Shown in pieces: positions 17,974-26,454 of a stretch of DNA of 64,000 bases (the first letter of the stretch is position 1; each line of letters starts with the position of its first letter). The position numbers and the translations under genes were made by a program. Source of the DNA: Mesorhizobium amorphae CCNWGS0123 (GTDB lineage Bacteria > Pseudomonadota > Alphaproteobacteria > Rhizobiales > Rhizobiaceae); NCBI RefSeq assembly GCF_001686985.1, contig NZ_CP015322.1, positions 884,569 to 948,568 of the forward strand. Direction: 5' to 3'. The notes under the pieces were generated by a model. That model was not told where the DNA came from. It did no database searches and was given only the letters and a program-made list of their open reading frames with translations.

Positions 17974-18828
17974 ATGCGCACCAGCATTCAGTGGCTGAAG
18001 CACGACTTCTCCGCAGCATATAACCGCAAGTGGCCGCACGCCTATTTTCGCGCGCATTTAGCCCTGGACTATATGCTTCCAGATCGGGCCAAGGCGGTCT
18101 TCGAAAGGATCTTCGCTGACTATCGACGCGTCCGAAACAAGGCAAGGTTGAAGATTATTGATATTGGTTGCTCCTACGGGGTCAATGCTGCCTTGCTGCG
18201 CACCGATCTCGATCTCGACGATCTGTATGCGGCCTATCTGGGATCCAGGGGATCGCTTTCGGGCCGACACGAAATCGAGCATCGCGCCTTCTTTCGCAAT
18301 CGCGGCCTTCGTGATGACATCCAGTTCGTCGGCGTGGATCCGTCATTCCGCGCCGTTCGCTATGCGCGAGATCAGGGCCTGTTGGAGGCCGGCATCCCCG
18401 CTAATCTGGAAACCCGGAACTTGACGTTCAAGGAGCGTTGCGCCATGGCGGATGCAGATATCGTCATCAGCACAGGATGTGTGGGATACGCCACGGAGCG
18501 AACCTTTGCACGCGTGTATGATGCCACGGCGGCATCACGCCCGTGGGTTGTCGCCTTCGCAATGCACCCCTTCAGGTATGACGACATCGCCGCGGCCCTT
18601 CGGGGGTTTGCGTTGGAAACCAGGCTCATAGACCGGTTCAGACAACGTCAGCGCCGTTTTTCCACAACGATGGAACGGCAGGGGATCCTGACTGCTATGA
18701 CTGAGATCGGCATTGAGGGTCGCTTGGAGCGCACGACCGGCTATGTCTACGCATCATGCTACATCTCCGCACCACCCGGCGAAGTGCTCTACGGTGGAAC
18801 TTTGGTCAGCGCCGCGAAATCACACTGA
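17974..18828 (+). CDS. Class I SAM-dependent methyltransferase
   Basis: A 284-aa protein from the ATG at 17974 (MRTSIQWLKHDFSAAYNRKW); an open frame extends upstream to 17755 but lacks protein-like character. Motif I, LKIIDIGCSYGVNAALL (about residue 55), is the SAM-binding glycine loop. FVGVDPSFRAV supplies the acidic residue after strand 2, and ADIVISTGCVGYATE the motif IV region. The family and substrate are not recognised beyond the methyltransferase fold. It is transcribed divergently from the truncated 2OG oxygenase copy, and the roughly 500 nt between them contains a sigma-54 promoter pointing the other way. A link in a small-molecule pathway is possible but not shown. Confidence 0.75.
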   Translation: MRTSIQWLKHDFSAAYNRKWPHAYFRAHLALDYMLPDRAKAVFERIFADYRRVRNKARLKIIDIGCSYGVNAALLRTDLDLDDLYAAYLGSRGSLSGRHEIEHRAFFRNRGLRDDIQFVGVDPSFRAVRYARDQGLLEAGIPANLETRNLTFKERCAMADADIVISTGCVGYATERTFARVYDATAASRPWVVAFAMHPFRYDDIAAALRGFALETRLIDRFRQRQRRFSTTMERQGILTAMTEIGIEGRLERTTGYVYASCYISAPPGEVLYGGTLVSAAKSH

Positions 18829-19149
18829 GGCCAAGTGGTTTCGACGAAAGGCGCTCAAGCACCATGACAGCCGCTGCCGCGCGGGCCGTGCTCCTCGCAT
18901 AGGCTGGAATATCGGAGCCTGCTTATCGCGTGGCAACCAGCAGGGCCGACGTAGAAGCTCCGCTAGAGACATCGGCTCACGAAGGCAAAGGCCCCTCTTC
19001 GCCCCCGTCCAAATCTAGGATGCATTCCAGGGCATCATTTCTCAAAGTTGACCGTGAGCAATCCGGGCCTCAAGCTGTAAGCTGCTTCGGCCGATTAAGC
19101 GCAGTGATCAGAAGCCCCAAAAATTGCGTCGGCCAAGTGAGTGCCGGCG
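18829..19149. other. Stretch without a recognisable gene
   Basis: About 320 nt between the methyltransferase and IS debris. Short open frames only; no family signature, terminator or promoter seen. Confidence 0.4.
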
Positions 19150-19380
19150 CTGGAACGCAATGGACACTTGAAGCTCAAGAAGGAGATACGCCACACGATC
19201 CTGCCGATGAGCGCCTCAACGATCGACCGCTTGCTCCAGTTGCCACGGCGCACCATGCGTACGAAAAAGCCGCCAAGGGTTGTTGCTCACCTATCGACCT
19301 CCCCGGCAGTATGGAAATAGACTTGGTCGCTCATTGCGGGGGAATCAACCGAAGCTTTTCTGGGAGAGGTGCGAGCTGTG
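19150..19380 (+). pseudogene. Integrase-core transposase scrap
   Basis: Pieces in different frames match the transposase at 12461-13960: HLKLKKEIRHTILPMSASTI corresponds to its HLHLTAEIRTRLLAMSAATI region, and MEIDLVAHCGGINR corresponds to FVEADLVAHSGPTTR with the first catalytic Asp. The rest is missing. Confidence 0.6.
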
Positions 19381-19585
19381 CAGGCTTATCTGGCGGCCCT
19401 GGCTGACGGCGAAACACAACCTCGCCTCGTCTCTGCCCAAGCTTAATCCGATCGAACCGCCGTGGTACGGACCCGTATGCCCGGTGGTGTGGGAGGGGCG
19501 GCGCCGTGAGGCGTCCCCCTATCCCGGCCAATCCAAACCCGACATCATCGGAATCCCTCGCGATTCAATCATTCAATCTGGAGGG

Positions 19586-19636
19586 TTATGTGAGGTCGCA
19601 TCGGTCGTCGCGGCGAGCTCGAGCGACCTCACATAA
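19586..19636. repeat. Perfect 14-bp inverted repeat near IS91-like 3' end
   Basis: TTATGTGAGGTCGC (19586-19599) is repeated exactly in reverse complement at 19623-19636, with a 23-nt spacer. It lies beyond the C-terminus of the IS91-like transposase, where IS91 elements carry their replication origin hairpin, so it may mark that end of the element. Confidence 0.6.
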
Positions 19637-19917
19637 GCCGGATTGAAGTAAGGCGCGGGTTGTTAGCCGCTGTTATGGAGATAGTAGGGCACGCTGTTTG
19701 ACGGCGATAGCGAATTCGTCGCGTGCAGCGGTGGCACGACCGAATTTTGGCTTGATCCGGCGACCTTCGCGAGCAGCTTGGCGGGCGATCGGTGGCGATT
19801 TTTGCGCTCTCAATGCACACTGTCGGTCTTTCGGTGTGACCAGGGCCAAGCGGTGTCGCGCGCAGGCGGGGCGCTTGGTTTTGCGGGCATATCGGAGGGG
19901 GTGCGGATTGTCGGAGT

Positions 19918-21105
19918 TCATGATGTATCGCACCAGAAAGATGATGGCCGGGGCGGCGAAACAGGCGCAACAGTGATCCCTGTCCTGTGCATGGGACGCC
20001 GGCAGTCAGGGCATTCGTAGGACTGCCTGTGCTGTGATTTGCCGGCCTGCTGCTGCCCGCCTGCTGGTGATGGCTGGTCGAGGAGCTGCCTGCAGAGACC
20101 GATCCGATCCCGTCGGTGACTATTGGCGAGAAAGCCGAAGTGACGCATGCGGTGGAAGCCGGCGGGAAGCACGTGAAGAAGAAAGCGCCGGATGAACTCG
20201 CGCGGGTCAAGGCGCATGATCTTCTCGCGGTCCCGACCATTGCCACGGTAATCCTTCCATCTGAAGGCAACATGGCCGTCATCGACCTCGACGATGCGGC
20301 TGTTGGCGATGGCAACACGATGGGTGTAACGGCCGAGATAGGCAAGCACCTGGTCAGGGCCGCCGAACGGTGGCTTCGAATAAACAACCCATTCGACGCG
20401 GCGAGCACGCGCGAGATGGCGGGTGAACGCCTCGGCGTCGTTGAGATGGCTGAGTTCGTTGGAGAAGCGGAGTTCACCGTGAGCGAAGACGTCGGCAAGG
20501 GCAGTCAGAAAGAGCCGCCGAAACAGGCGCGACAGCACGCGCACGGGCAGAAAGAAGCCCGGCCGGCAAGCGACCCATCTTGACCTGCCGGGCGAGAGAC
20601 CGCCGCCGGGCACGACGCAATGGACATGGGGATGATGGGTCATGGCCTGGCCCCAGGTGTGAAGCACGGCGACGATGCCGATCTCGGCGCCCAGCCGCTT
20701 GGGGTCGGCGGCAACGGCCTGCAGCGTCTGGGCTGCGATCCGCATCAGCAATGCATAGACGACCGCCTTGTTGTGAAAGGCGATCTCGGCGATGCCAGGT
20801 GGTAGCGTGAAGACCACATGAAAGTACGGGACCGGCAACAGATCGGCGACGCGTGCATCGACCCACTCCTTGCGGGCCGCGCCTTGACACTTCGGGCAAT
20901 GGCGATTGCGGCAGGAATTATAGGAGATGCGGGTCCTGCCGCAATCGTCGCAGGCATCGACGTGACCACCGAGCCTGGGTGTCCGGCAAGCTTCGATCGC
21001 GCCCATGACGCGTCGCTCGCCGCGGCCCAGATGACCGGCGTTCTCACGCCTGTAGGAACTCCCATGCCGTCGAAAGATGTCGGCGACTTCGAAGGTGGGG
21101 CGCAA
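19918..21105 (-). CDS. IS91-family transposase (HUH/Y2 type)
   Basis: A 395-aa rolling-circle transposase. The N-terminal zinc-binding region (HVDACDDCGRTRISYNSCRN followed by RHCPKCQ) precedes the HUH metal motif in MTHHPHVHCVVPGGG. The tyrosine region is QVLAYLGRYTHRVAIANSRI. The C-terminal cysteines (YECPDCRRPM) complete the usual architecture. The length is normal. It is downstream of, and separated by 4 nt from, a tyrosine recombinase gene that commonly accompanies this IS91 subgroup. Confidence 0.9.
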   Translation of the reverse strand: MRPTFEVADIFRRHGSSYRRENAGHLGRGERRVMGAIEACRTPRLGGHVDACDDCGRTRISYNSCRNRHCPKCQGAARKEWVDARVADLLPVPYFHVVFTLPPGIAEIAFHNKAVVYALLMRIAAQTLQAVAADPKRLGAEIGIVAVLHTWGQAMTHHPHVHCVVPGGGLSPGRSRWVACRPGFFLPVRVLSRLFRRLFLTALADVFAHGELRFSNELSHLNDAEAFTRHLARARRVEWVVYSKPPFGGPDQVLAYLGRYTHRVAIANSRIVEVDDGHVAFRWKDYRGNGRDREKIMRLDPREFIRRFLLHVLPAGFHRMRHFGFLANSHRRDRIGLCRQLLDQPSPAGGQQQAGKSQHRQSYECPDCRRPMHRTGITVAPVSPPRPSSFWCDTS

Positions 21106-21109
21106 CCGA

Positions 21110-21973
21110 TTACGATTCCGGCGGCGTCACCTCCAGTCGTAATCGATCGAGCGGACTGGCCGTCGACCGGATCGTGTCGGTGGAGACCTGGGCATAGCGC
21201 GCTGTCGTCGAGAGGTTGGCGTGTCCGAGCAGGACCTGGATGATGCGAATATCGGTCCCGTTCTCGAGCAGATGAGTGGCAAAGGAATGCCGCAGCGTAT
21301 GGACGGTGACGTGCTTGGAAAGGCCCGCAGCCGCAACCGCCGAACGACAGGCGGAATGCAGCACCCACGGCTCGATCGGCTTGTCAGAATCGCGCCCGGG
21401 AAACAGAATGTCCCTGGGTCGCGCCAAGCGCCAATAGCTGCGTAGGATCCCGAGTAGTTCCGGCGACAGCATGACGTAGCGGGCTTTGCCGCCTTTGCCG
21501 CGTGTGATGTGGATCACCATCCTTGAGCTGTCGATATCGTTGGCGCGAAGACCACAGACTTCCGAGACCCTGAGACCGGCGGCATAAGCTGTTGTCAGAG
21601 CTACCCGCGCCTTCAAGCTGGAGACAGCCTGCAAAAATTCGACGACCTCGTCGCTGGAAAGAACTACCGGCAACTGGCGAGGCTCGCGCGCATACGGAAT
21701 ATGCTCCGGGATGGTATCCTGACCGAGCGTTACGCCATAGAGGAACCGGAGTGCGCAGACGATCTGGTTCAATCCCGACCAGGAGATGCCCTTCGACACG
21801 AGGTGAACCTGGAAGGCATGGATATCGTCAAGGCCCAGCCGATCGGGCGATCGGCCAAAATAGCGGCTAAACTTTGCGACTGCATAAAGGTAGGATTGCT
21901 GCGTGGCCGGAGATAGATTGCGGACTGTCATGTCCTCGATCATCCGGCGACGCAGAGGGCTCATCTCAGCCAT
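21110..21973 (-). CDS. Tyrosine recombinase of IS91-like element
   Basis: A 287-aa site-specific recombinase starting at 21973 (MAEMSPLRRRMIEDM), preceded by AGGAGATCC. It has an N-terminal SAM-like DNA-binding domain (SYLYAVAKFSRYFGRSPDRL) and a catalytic domain with Arg in AYAAGLRVSEVCGL, HTLRHSFATHLLENG (HxxR), His in LLGHANLSTT and the nucleophile in ARYAQVSTD. All catalytic residues are present. It is paired with the downstream IS91 transposase; a truncated pair of the same kind is at 53239-53772. Confidence 0.88.
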   Translation of the reverse strand: MAEMSPLRRRMIEDMTVRNLSPATQQSYLYAVAKFSRYFGRSPDRLGLDDIHAFQVHLVSKGISWSGLNQIVCALRFLYGVTLGQDTIPEHIPYAREPRQLPVVLSSDEVVEFLQAVSSLKARVALTTAYAAGLRVSEVCGLRANDIDSSRMVIHITRGKGGKARYVMLSPELLGILRSYWRLARPRDILFPGRDSDKPIEPWVLHSACRSAVAAAGLSKHVTVHTLRHSFATHLLENGTDIRIIQVLLGHANLSTTARYAQVSTDTIRSTASPLDRLRLEVTPPES

Positions 21974-22191
21974 CTGGATCTCCTGTCTGAAGGATGGGTT
22001 TGCAACACCCAAATCCTCTCAGACAGGAGGCGTCTCTCAAAGCGGGCACCAATTGCCGCGACTAGCGGCTTAGTTCAATCTGAACGTCCGCCGCTCTAGA
22101 CGACGTTTCTTACAGATCGGGTGAGAATGATAGCGTTCTCTTCGCACTCCAGCCATAAGATCCCCGGTGCCTTTTGATCTAATCGGCGTCT

Positions 22192-22207
22192 TGTCGGAAA
22201 CCCGACA
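22192..22207 (+). promoter_or_regulatory. NifA upstream activator sequence
   Basis: TGTCGGAAACCCGACA is a perfect TGT-N10-ACA site and almost a full palindrome. Its centre is about 107 nt upstream of the predicted start site of the 2OG oxygenase gene. The 15-nt core is the same as in the second site of the orphan promoter at 16226. Confidence 0.82.
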
Positions 22208-22278
22208 AATTTTTGCTCGTCATGCACGTAGAAATGGACACCTAAGCGCAACCTATTAGAATCACACAGCTTTCTGAT

Positions 22279-22295
22279 ACGGTACGGCTTTTGCT
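22279..22295 (+). promoter_or_regulatory. Sigma-54 promoter of 2OG oxygenase gene
   Basis: ACGGTACGGCTTTTGCT has GG at 22281-22282 and GC at 22293-22294 with exactly 10 nt between, and the TTTTGC -12 context. The predicted transcript starts near 22306, 27 nt before the ATG at 22333. With the NifA site at 22192 it forms a complete nitrogen-fixation-type promoter. Confidence 0.78.
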
Positions 22296-22332
22296 TCTCA
22301 AGCAGCGTTCCGGACCACCACAAAACGGGAGA

Positions 22333-23346
22333 ATGTCTGTGACCACATCCGATCTTGCGGGCCTCGACGACAGATTCCGTGCGCAGCGTCAATCCTTCGA
22401 CAAAATACCCATTGTCGATGTAGGGCCGCTTCTGGATGACAGCGGCGCTTCGGGCGTGGCAAAGGACATCCGCTGGGCATTCGAGAACGTTGGCTTTATG
22501 TACGTGAAGAACCACAGCGTGCCGGCACAATTGGTGGACGATACGTTCGCCCAAGCCCGTGCGTTCTTTGACCAGCCGCTTGAAGAGAAGTTGAAACTTC
22601 ATATGGCCAATTCGGGAGTTGCATTGCGGGGTTACGTAGAGATCTTTGGTGAAAACACAGATCCAACGAACACAAAAGATTTGAAAGAGTGTTTTGACAT
22701 CGGCCCCGAACGGCCTACTCTTGAGCGTCCCTTTTTCGGTCCGAACCAGTGGCCGTCGGCGCTGCCCGGGTTTCGTGAGACCGTATTTGGCTATCACCAG
22801 GCGATGAAGGACCTCGCGACAAAACTTTTAAGAGGAGTCGCGCTGAGCCTCGACCTGTCTAGGGATTTTTTTGACTCCAGGGTAACGGATCCGATCACCT
22901 ATCAACGGTTGCTTCGCTACCCGACGCAGTCGGGACGGGTGGAGGAGAACGTCATTGGCATTGGCGCGCACGTCGATTACGGGAGTCTCACGATACTTGC
23001 CCAGGACAATGTCGGAGGACTCCAGGTCATGAATCGTGAAGGGGTCTGGGTTGAAGGAGCGCCAATTGCCGGGACTTTCGTCATCAACATCGGCGAGCTT
23101 TTGCAGATACTAACCAACGAACGTTACATTGCCAACTTTCATCGGGTCGTGAACACGTCCGGGCGTGAGCGGTTTTCGATTCCATTCTTCATCGACGCGG
23201 ACTACGATGCCGTGGTTGAACCTCTTGAAAGCTACGTATCTCCATCGAACCCCTCGCGCTATTTGCCTATCACATGCGGAGAGCATAAATTCGGGCGGTT
23301 CGTAAGGACCTTTCCGCACCTGGAAAGGGTCGGCCGAGGGAACTGA
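22333..23346 (+). CDS. Isopenicillin N synthase-like 2OG/Fe(II)-dependent oxygenase, NifA-regulated
   Basis: A 337-aa protein from the ATG at 22333, preceded by ACGGGAGA. An N-terminal DIOX_N domain (KIPIVDVGPLLDD, then WAFENVGFMYVKNHSVP) precedes the 2OG-Fe(II) oxygenase barrel. The iron ligands are His and Asp in GIGAHVDYGSLTIL and His in YIANFHRVVNT, and the 2-oxoglutarate-binding Arg-x-Ser is in GRERFSIPFF. The fold family includes isopenicillin N synthase, plant hormone oxidases and ethylene-forming enzyme; the substrate cannot be assigned. A NifA site plus sigma-54 promoter precede it, indicating expression in microaerobic nitrogen-fixing bacteroids. A truncated inverted copy lies at 16683-17468. 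Confidence 0.88.
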   Translation: MSVTTSDLAGLDDRFRAQRQSFDKIPIVDVGPLLDDSGASGVAKDIRWAFENVGFMYVKNHSVPAQLVDDTFAQARAFFDQPLEEKLKLHMANSGVALRGYVEIFGENTDPTNTKDLKECFDIGPERPTLERPFFGPNQWPSALPGFRETVFGYHQAMKDLATKLLRGVALSLDLSRDFFDSRVTDPITYQRLLRYPTQSGRVEENVIGIGAHVDYGSLTILAQDNVGGLQVMNREGVWVEGAPIAGTFVINIGELLQILTNERYIANFHRVVNTSGRERFSIPFFIDADYDAVVEPLESYVSPSNPSRYLPITCGEHKFGRFVRTFPHLERVGRGN

Positions 23347-23734
23347 TGGGATCGGGTCTCCAAGCTCTTCGGCTGATCGTGGATGGCGGCTATCCGAAGC
23401 CACAGAACTGCCTGACCCGACGAGCATAGGGACAAGTTACAATCGGTGGCCGCCGTTGCGTTGACTACTTCATCAATGCTGGCCGGCTAGCCAGACAGCT
23501 AGGTGGGATGGTTCGGGTTTGATGTGGCCGTCGGCTTAGCGGCGGTGCATCTGGCGATTGATGGCAGGCGTGAGGCGGTGCCTCTGGTCGCTTGTGAAGC
23601 CAGCCGCAGATCATGCTCCAATCGATGGCCTGATCAGATCGTGTGCGTCACGTAGCGTCTCCCTGCTACCAACTGGAGCCTAATCTGGTGCCATGTCCGT
23701 TGCCCCAATGCAGCGGACTTTACGAAGGTCAAAA
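23347..23734. other. Intergenic stretch without a recognisable gene
   Basis: About 390 nt between the oxygenase and the GntR regulator. No family-like frame, no T-rich terminator hairpin and no nod or tts box were seen. Confidence 0.4.
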
Positions 23735-24475
23735 ATGTTCACCATGTATTTCAGGAATATCAATTTGATCGACTATAACACTAAAGAGGCCAAATACCTG
23801 TCGGGCCAACCCGGCGGCAGAATGACAAAGGCTAACATTTATCATGCAATACGGCACCGAATTTGTCTTCTCGATTACATGCCCGGCAGCCGGTTGAACG
23901 AGCGCGAACTCGCGGTCGAATTCGGAGTCAGCCGCACGCCTATGCGTGCCGTCTTGCAGCGTCTCGAATACGAGGGTTTTATTGTAAGCCAGCACGGCAA
24001 CGGAACCGAAGTTACTTCCGTCGACCTAAAATCGATCCGTGATATATACGTCATTCGAATGCGGCTGATGGATGCTATGGCGGAGTCCGCGCCGGTTCCT
24101 ATTACTGGCGAAACTCTTAAAGAGTTCGAGGAACTAGAGGAGTCTTGCGGTGCGCTTCTTCATCAGCGAGGTAAGCGGCAAATCGCGGAGATTATTATTC
24201 GTGAGCGCGGTATGCTGTATGGCTTGAGCAGCAACGCACCCCTCAGGAATTTGAACGACATTTTGTTTTTTCGGTCAGCGCAATTTTGGTTTCCACTGCT
24301 CCAACATAGGGACTTCGCTCAACAGGTTAGTGAGTTGCTGATTGAGCTTCGTATGATCCGCAATGCCCTTGAGCTGCGCGATGTACGGCTGGTCGGGGCC
24401 ATTCATAAGGCGCACCTTGCAATACTTCTATCGCGGTTAGATGCTTGGATGGCATTAGAGACTCAGCCAACTTAG
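23735..24475 (+). CDS. GntR/FadR-family transcriptional regulator
   Basis: A 246-aa protein. The N-terminal winged helix-turn-helix is clear (IYHAIRHRICLLDYMPGSRL, then ELAVEFGVSRTPMRAVLQRL). An all-helical C-terminal ligand domain of FCD type follows (IRDIYVIRMRLMDAMAE). The ATG at 23735 follows GAAGG; ATGs at 23693 and 23822 are alternatives, the last starting just before the HTH. The ligand pocket seems short of the usual His ligands, and the ligand is unknown. Its target may be any neighbour; nothing links it to one. Confidence 0.85.
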   Translation: MFTMYFRNINLIDYNTKEAKYLSGQPGGRMTKANIYHAIRHRICLLDYMPGSRLNERELAVEFGVSRTPMRAVLQRLEYEGFIVSQHGNGTEVTSVDLKSIRDIYVIRMRLMDAMAESAPVPITGETLKEFEELEESCGALLHQRGKRQIAEIIIRERGMLYGLSSNAPLRNLNDILFFRSAQFWFPLLQHRDFAQQVSELLIELRMIRNALELRDVRLVGAIHKAHLAILLSRLDAWMALETQPT

Positions 24476-24592
24476 ATCGTCCTTGAGATATCAAGATGTC
24501 GACCGTAAACGACGGAACGGACGCTGCACTCGGACATCGCGTGTCAGAATGGTTGCGTTTGAAAGGTCATCAAGTCGCGCAGGTGCTGGAGA

Positions 24593-24874
24593 TTGGCAAT
24601 CAGATCGCGAAAACTCCGTCACATACGCGCGTCGCTGGAGGGACCAACCATCGTCGAGACGGGTGCGCAGCAGAGCGGGGGTACGGTCAAGTGGTACAAC
24701 CCCGAAAAGGGCTTCGGCTTCACTGCTCCTGACAACGGTGAGAAGGACGTCTTCGTTCATGCCAGCATCCTGACCCGCTCAGGGCTCAGCCTGCTGGTGG
24801 AGGGACAGATGGTGTTTGTCGAATGCGGGCAAGGCAAGAAGGGCTTGGAAGTCCGGAGCATTCGCCTCGCCTAG
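24593..24874 (+). CDS. Cold-shock domain protein
   Basis: A frame of about 93 aa whose C-terminal 65 residues form a cold-shock domain: GGTVKWYNPEKGFGF (RNP1), EKDVFVHASIL (RNP2), then a basic end. Such proteins bind single-stranded RNA or DNA. The start is uncertain: a TTG at 24593 is the only start in this frame ahead of the domain, and two-domain rhizobial relatives have longer N-termini. The 5' part may be damaged, and upstream frames (from 24483 and 24496) show no first cold-shock domain. Confidence 0.7.
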   Translation: MAIRSRKLRHIRASLEGPTIVETGAQQSGGTVKWYNPEKGFGFTAPDNGEKDVFVHASILTRSGLSLLVEGQMVFVECGQGKKGLEVRSIRLA

Positions 24875-25154
24875 ACGGCGATGCATTCCCCATGCCCCCT
24901 ACGCAGATATTGCAACACTGCGGGCCGGTCGCAATATAAGTACAGGATTTGACCGATATGCGCTATAGGCTTGGCGTCCAAGGGCTACGCGGTGACGTCA
25001 TGGCCCGGTCAATTACCGGCACTTTAGGTTCTGGGATACCGGCAAGGGTCAGCTTGTCCCGTTGTCCTATAGCGCCAGTGATCAAGAACCAGATGCAGGC
25101 GCGTGGACGGTTTCTCTTCTAACCAACTGCATGACGATCGTTCAGCCAGGGAAG

Positions 25155-25201
25155 TTGACGTGGGCTTTTTGTCCCTATATATTCCTCTTGTCAACCAAGA
25201 G
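25155..25201 (+). promoter_or_regulatory. Sigma-70-type promoter and operator of RES module 1
   Basis: TTGACG (25155-25160), a 17-nt spacer and TATATT (25178-25183) form a strong housekeeping promoter, with the start expected near 25190. CTCTTG (25185-25190) and CAAGAG (25196-25201) form an inverted repeat at the start site, a likely autoregulatory operator for the downstream antitoxin. Confidence 0.65.
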
Positions 25202-25207
25202 ATCATC

Positions 25208-25813
25208 ATGGCTCGGACAACGCCAAACCCAAGTGTTATCCGGTCTGATAGCTTGCAGGCGGTGTTTCTTCGGCGCGCCACATCAGCGCTTGAGCGCATG
25301 GCAGCCAATGCCTCGCCGAAGGTTCTCTCGGACGCTTTGTCAGCCCCGACCGACACCGGTTCGCTCGCCCGACTTCTCAGCCAGTCTGACATCATCGGAT
25401 CGGCTGTCATGGAACTCGACCCTCTGGTTCCTGCCCTTGCGAGGAATGTCGAACACCGCAAGTTCCTGATCGAGCGTGCGGGCGGCACCTTGTCGGCCGA
25501 GGATGCCGGACGGCTGCTCGGAATTTCGCGACAGGCAGTCGACAAGCGCCGGCGAGCCGGGTCGTTGCTTGCCGTTCGGGAGGGAAGCGATTGGCGATAT
25601 CCTGGTTGCCAATTTGACGAAACGGATGTGGTCGGCGGCATCGCGGAAGTTGTGCGAGCCTACGCTTCAGCCGGACCGTGGATGGCGCTGGACTTCCTGC
25701 TCGGCCCCGACTCGGTGCTCGCAGGGCGCACGCCGCTTGCGGCGTTGAGGGCTGGAGACCGGGATTCAGTGCTGCGCATTCTACGCAGTGAGGCTACGGA
25801 CGGGTTTGCATGA
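25208..25813 (+). CDS. Antitoxin of RES-type toxin-antitoxin module 1 (DUF2384/Xre-like)
   Basis: A 201-aa protein from the ATG at 25208. A helix-turn-helix-like segment (LSAEDAGRLLGISRQAVDKR) precedes a C-terminal MbcA/ParS/Xre-type domain (PWMALDFLLGPDSVLAGRTP, then LAALRAGDRDSVLRIL) that in this family blocks the RES active site. The N-terminal 100 residues are a family-specific extension. The stop overlaps the toxin start by 4 nt (ATGA), so they are translationally coupled. It probably represses the promoter at 25155. A diverged counterpart is at 34855-35541. Confidence 0.78.
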   Translation: MARTTPNPSVIRSDSLQAVFLRRATSALERMAANASPKVLSDALSAPTDTGSLARLLSQSDIIGSAVMELDPLVPALARNVEHRKFLIERAGGTLSAEDAGRLLGISRQAVDKRRRAGSLLAVREGSDWRYPGCQFDETDVVGGIAEVVRAYASAGPWMALDFLLGPDSVLAGRTPLAALRAGDRDSVLRILRSEATDGFA

Positions 25814-26454
25814 TTTCCGTGGAGCGGGCCGCGCGCCGCGGTCCACTCGGTCTGACGCCTCCGCCTCCCGATTGGCTTGACGATATCTCGCTGCCTATTG
25901 ACGAAATAGAAGCCGGTCAGGTGTTGCAGCGTATTCACCGATCTTCGCTCGCCCCGATTTTCTTCGGCCCGGGACGAGGCGTGCCGCCGACCAGTCGTTT
26001 TGACAGTGCGGGCGGACGGTTCGGAGTCCTCTACGCCGGCCTGACGCTGCGCGGCGCCCTGGCCGAAACACTGCTACGCAATCCGCAACGTCTTATGGTC
26101 GGTATGGCAGCTATACTGGAGCGCTCCGCATCGGGGCTTGTCTCTGATCGGCCCTTACGGGTTGTGCGTCTGTGTGGACCAGGACTTCAAACCGTGGGCA
26201 CGGACAACGCGATTTCGACCGGCCCCTATGCGCCTTGCGGATTTTGGTCTGATGCGCTGTGGAGTCATCGAGATCAGCCGGATGGATTGGCCTATCAATC
26301 GCGACACGACTCCAGCGAGATTTGCCTAGCTCTCTTTGAGAGAGCTGGTTTTCAACTTCTGCCTCGGGAAACCCGATCCTTGTCTAGCATGGTCGACGAA
26401 GTTGCAGCGGTGCTCGACAGTTATGGGAAATCCGTTTCGCTACCTGCCAACTAG
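25810..26454 (+). CDS. RES-domain toxin, module 1
   Basis: A 214-aa RES-domain protein. The signature residues are visible: Arg in QRIHRSSLAPIFF, the glycine-rich RFDSAGGRFGVLYAGLTLRG, Glu in ALAETLLRN, and the Ser-containing LAYQSRHDSSEICLALFERA. Characterised RES toxins deplete cellular NAD by hydrolysis or phosphorolysis, arresting growth. It is directly coupled to its antitoxin by an ATGA overlap. All key residues appear present, so it is probably functional. Confidence 0.83.
   Translation: MISVERAARRGPLGLTPPPPDWLDDISLPIDEIEAGQVLQRIHRSSLAPIFFGPGRGVPPTSRFDSAGGRFGVLYAGLTLRGALAETLLRNPQRLMVGMAAILERSASGLVSDRPLRVVRLCGPGLQTVGTDNAISTGPYAPCGFWSDALWSHRDQPDGLAYQSRHDSSEICLALFERAGFQLLPRETRSLSSMVDEVAAVLDSYGKSVSLPAN

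Noticed and set aside
20116..20583. 155-aa + frame opposite the IS91 transposase
   Set aside because: It runs antisense to the HUH transposase with conserved catalytic motifs and has none of its own.
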